A DNA stretch of 8,062 bases from Actinomycetes bacterium. GTDB lineage: Bacteria > Actinomycetota > Acidimicrobiia > Acidimicrobiales > RAAP-2. The stretch is from positions 1 through 8,062 of the forward strand of contig JAJZMN010000045.1 of NCBI GenBank assembly GCA_021850345.1, written 5' to 3'. Below, in pieces: positions 5,918-8,062 of the stretch (position 1 is its first letter; each line of letters opens with the position of its first letter). A program made the position numbers and the translations under genes. A model generated the notes under the pieces. It was not told the DNA's origin and did not search any database. It saw nothing but the letters and a program-made list of their open reading frames with translations.

Positions 5918-6717
5918 CCCTCTTCGATCGAGCGGATCCGCTCGGCGAGGAACCCTTCGGGGTCCTTCGCCCGCTCGACGAGGAGGTCATGCAATTCGGG
6001 GTGCGTCAAGACGAGGAAGCGATTGTTCCTGATGGCGTCGACGACCATCTCGCCGACCGCCATCGGATCGGCCGGGGTCATGCCTTTGACCGGCGGTCGC
6101 ATGCGGACCGGGGCGCCCGAGAAGGTCACTTGCTGGCGGAGATTGGTGGACACGGGGCCGGGGCAGAGGCACGTCACGCCGACATGCCGGGGATGGAGGT
6201 ACAGCGCCAGCGCCTCGCTGAGGGCGATCACCGCCGCCTTGCTCACCGAGTAGGGCATGCGCTCGTACGCGTACTGGAACAACCCGGCCGCCGACGCGGT
6301 GTTCACGATGTGGCCGCTCTCCTGCTCGAGGAGCAGGGGGAGGAACGTCGCGTTGCTTCGGACGATCGACAGGAGGTTCGTGCTCATGGTCCGCTCCCAC
6401 TCGTGGAGCGGGATCTCCTCGGGAACGCCCGCGGCGACGACGCCGACGTTGTTCATGACGATGTCGATACGTCCAAGACGGCGCAGGACCATGTCGCGCG
6501 CGGTCTCGAATGCCGCCTGGTCGTTGACGTCGAGCGCCATGCCGAAGCACTCGGTGCCGCGCCAGGACGCCTCGTCGGCCACCGCCATCGCCCGGTCACG
6601 GTCGATGTCCGCGACCGCGACGTGCGCGCCAGCGGCCGCAAGCGCGACGGCCGACCCGCGACCGATCCCGCTCCCCCCGCCGGTGATCAGGGCCACCTTC
6701 CCAGAGAGGTCCTCCAT
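5914..6717 (-). CDS. Short-chain dehydrogenase/reductase (SDR), classical type
   Basis: The 267-residue product is a cytosolic NAD(P)-dependent oxidoreductase acting on an alcohol/carbonyl pair. The nucleotide-binding motif TGGGSGIG is at 12-19. ADID at 36-39 ends the second strand with Asp, which favours NAD(H) over NADP(H). The structural motif reads NNVG (89-92) where NNAG is usual. Asn114 in TNLL, Ser142 in IVNTASAAG, and Tyr156/Lys160 in YSVSK complete the catalytic tetrad. CPGPVSTN (185-192) is the usual loop after strand six. The C-terminal extension (about 205-267) is charged and may shape the substrate pocket. The ATG at 6717 begins directly at the MEDLSGKVALITG fold start but has only a weak ribosome-binding site. 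It overlaps the membrane-protein gene by GTGA. The substrate cannot be predicted. Confidence 0.92.
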   Translation of the reverse strand: MEDLSGKVALITGGGSGIGRGSAVALAAAGAHVAVADIDRDRAMAVADEASWRGTECFGMALDVNDQAAFETARDMVLRRLGRIDIVMNNVGVVAAGVPEEIPLHEWERTMSTNLLSIVRSNATFLPLLLEQESGHIVNTASAAGLFQYAYERMPYSVSKAAVIALSEALALYLHPRHVGVTCLCPGPVSTNLRQQVTFSGAPVRMRPPVKGMTPADPMAVGEMVVDAIRNNRFLVLTHPELHDLLVERAKDPEGFLAERIRSIEEG

Positions 6718-6734
6718 CAGGTCGTGCCGCCAGG

Positions 6735-6764
6735 TCGTGACGAGGTCATGAACGCATATTTGCA
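6735..6764 (-). promoter_or_regulatory. Candidate extended -10 promoter and operator before the SDR gene
   Basis: In the 160-bp gap upstream of the dehydrogenase, an AT-rich patch stands out. On the minus strand it reads TGCAAATAT (6757-6765), an extended -10-like element. Just downstream lies the imperfect palindrome TCGTGAC-GAG-GTCATGA (6735-6751, one mismatch per arm), where a repressor could block the transcription start. CAGGTCGTG also occurs twice (6718-6726, 6731-6739). No good -35 is visible. The remainder of the gap up to 6877 is G/C-rich and shows no gene. Confidence 0.3.
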
Positions 6765-6877
6765 GGTCTCGGCGCCGGCGATGACCGCGTCGGCCACGGG
6801 GGTCCCCGAGGGGCGTCGCCGCGTCGCAGCAGGGGCGAATTGGGCCGTCGGGGGCCCGGGGGTCGCTCGGCTCGGCG

Positions 6878-7630
6878 TCATCGCGCGCCGTCGCGGCGCT
6901 TGCGGGCGAGCACCTCGAGGTTCCAGGTGAGCACCTCGCGCAGCCCCGGCACGTGCACGATCCCGCGAGCGAGCTCGGGGAGATAGCGCGGGCGCGCCTC
7001 GACGACCTCGAGAAGCGGATGCGCCCCCAGGCGCCGGAGCGTCGCGCCGACGTGGAGGGGGAACAGCGACTCCCCGAACGCGTTCTTCGGGTCGTGGCCC
7101 GTGGCCCGGGAGTACCGGCGACGTGCGCGAGCACCCCCGAAGTAGTGCCAAGGAGACGTCTCGTGGCCGCCCCAGGGCCCGTACCAGTTGGTGAACGACA
7201 GCCACAGGTACCCAGCCGGCCGCAGGACTCGCGCCATCTCGTCGACGACCGCGTACGGCTGGGCCACGTGCTCGAGCACGTTGGAGGAGACGACGAGGTC
7301 GAAGACGTCCGAGGGCAACGGCAGGGCACGGGCGTCCGCGACGACCGACCCCGGGACCGGGGGTCCCCGCCAGGACAGCTCGCCGGGGTCCTCGTCGACG
7401 AGCACGCAACGCGTGCCTGCCGCCCGAAGGGCGCGCGTCAGGTACCCCGCGCCCCCACCGACGTCGAGGACGAGTGCCCCGGCGAGCCCGACGACGGACT
7501 CGAGCTGCGTGACGGCGTCAGCCGACACGAGGTCGTAGAAGGCATCGGGATCCCGCTGTTCGAGACGGAAGCCCCGGAGGAGACGCAACGAGCGCCCGAC
7601 CGTCCTTCGCCGCGACGCGCCCCCGCTCAC
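6878..7630 (-). CDS. Class I SAM-dependent methyltransferase (Rv0224c-like)
   Basis: The 250-residue product is a soluble Rossmann-fold methyltransferase. Motif I is LVLDVGGGAGYLT (53-65), with the second strand ending in CVLVDEDP (75-82). The acceptor-side strand is FDLVVSSNVLEHV (110-122), and ARVLRPAGYLWLSF (133-146) follows. The C-terminal GGHETSPWHYFGG (154-166), GHDPKNAFGESLF (178-190) and VPGLREVLTWNLEVL (227-241) match, from memory, the actinobacterial family of M. tuberculosis Rv0224c. The acceptor is unknown; SRLRLL-type N-termini in this family often accompany lipid or sugar genes elsewhere, but none is seen here. The GTG at 7630 overlaps the stop of the upstream peptidase by GTGA, which decides the start. 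The open frame extends upstream to 8008, but that part shadows the peptidase gene. Confidence 0.88.
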   Translation of the reverse strand: MSGGASRRRTVGRSLRLLRGFRLEQRDPDAFYDLVSADAVTQLESVVGLAGALVLDVGGGAGYLTRALRAAGTRCVLVDEDPGELSWRGPPVPGSVVADARALPLPSDVFDLVVSSNVLEHVAQPYAVVDEMARVLRPAGYLWLSFTNWYGPWGGHETSPWHYFGGARARRRYSRATGHDPKNAFGESLFPLHVGATLRRLGAHPLLEVVEARPRYLPELARGIVHVPGLREVLTWNLEVLARKRRDGAR

Positions 7631-8062
7631 GCCGGGCGGGGAGCCAGCACGCTGTCGAGGAACGCGAGCGCCCTCGTGTAGGCGTCGATCCGGTTGGGGA
7701 GGCGGGCCAGGCCGTGGCCCTCGTCCTCGTAGACGGTGAGCTCGCATCGGATCCCCCGTTGGGTCAGGCGGGCGACGAGCTGCTCCGCCTCGGCCACCGG
7801 TACCCGGGGGTCGTTGCGGCCGTGGACCACGAACAGCGGCGCACGGATCCGGTCTGCGCTCCGTAGCGGGGACGCCCGCTCGAGAAAGGGTCGGTCTGCG
7901 GAGAGGGAGCCGTACTCGCGCTCGCGGTGGGCCCGACGGTAGTCCGCCGTGTGCTCGAGGAAGGTCACGAGGTCCGAGATCCCGACGATGTCGACCCCTG
8001 CGGCCCACAGCTCCGGCTGGAAGGCCAGGCCGGCCAGCACCATGTAGCCGCCGTAGGAGCCG
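7627..8062 (-). CDS. S9 prolyl-oligopeptidase-type serine peptidase, C-terminal catalytic part (partial)
   Basis: Only the last 145 codons are inside the window; the gene enters from the right edge. The fragment starts at the nucleophile elbow GSYGGYM, whose Ser codon is at 8056-8058. The acid is the Asp of GRNDPRVP (codon 7810-7812) and the base is the His of DEGHGL (codon 7714-7716), so the full alpha/beta-hydrolase triad is present. The spacing and the YGGYM signature point to the S9 family (dipeptidyl or acylaminoacyl peptidase type), which normally carries a beta-propeller upstream, here not visible. An internal ATG at 8043 follows the catalytic Ser and cannot be the real start. Its TGA overlaps the GTG of the methyltransferase. 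Other alpha/beta hydrolases are less likely. Confidence 0.88.
   Translation of the reverse strand, partial: GSYGGYMVLAGLAFQPELWAAGVDIVGISDLVTFLEHTADYRRAHREREYGSLSADRPFLERASPLRSADRIRAPLFVVHGRNDPRVPVAEAEQLVARLTQRGIRCELTVYEDEGHGLARLPNRIDAYTRALAFLDSVLAPRPA

Noticed and set aside
5318..6253. Plus-strand open frame opposite the membrane protein and dehydrogenase
   Set aside because: It spans two convincing minus-strand genes and its translation has no recognisable domain.
6953..7681. Plus-strand open frame opposite the methyltransferase
   Set aside because: The minus strand carries the full SAM-methyltransferase motif set; this frame has only charged low-complexity sequence.

Overview
The window is very GC-rich (roughly 70% by eye) and tightly packed, with strongly G/C-ending codons. 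Several families are typical of Actinomycetota: a DUF3054 protein, a DUF3817 protein, and a methyltransferase resembling mycobacterial Rv0224c. An actinobacterial chromosome is the best guess. I see no rRNA, tRNA, transposase, integrase, phage or CRISPR signal. Functions rest on motif recognition, not on searches.

Left part (1-1785). The first 560 bases are dense in short tandem repeats of four periods (27, 31, about 24 and 14 bp) and hold a long imperfect hairpin at 71-129. They flank one small gene for a 61-residue acidic protein (274-459). The 14-bp array begins inside the end of that gene and runs almost to a class III (CaiB/BaiF) CoA-transferase (586-1785). A perfect 8-bp hairpin touches the start codon of the transferase.

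Middle (1870-4737). A 587-residue MFS transporter on the minus strand converges on the CoA-transferase. It is divergent from a TetR-family regulator, with 70 bp between them. The regulator overlaps a DUF3054 membrane protein by ATGA. Transporter, divergent repressor and CoA-transferase could form an uptake and activation module for a carboxylic acid. This is inferred from arrangement and no substrate can be read from the sequence.

Right part (4754-8062, all minus strand). In transcription order this part holds the C-terminal catalytic end of an S9 prolyl-oligopeptidase-type peptidase (cut by the window edge), a class I SAM methyltransferase, a short-chain dehydrogenase/reductase, and a three-module membrane protein with a DUF3817 N-terminus. 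Peptidase and methyltransferase overlap by GTGA, as do dehydrogenase and membrane protein. About 160 bp between the two pairs carries a possible promoter and operator. No obvious new defence or mobile system is present. The most unusual items are the repeat-rich 5' region, the membrane-protein fusion and the long external loop of the transporter.
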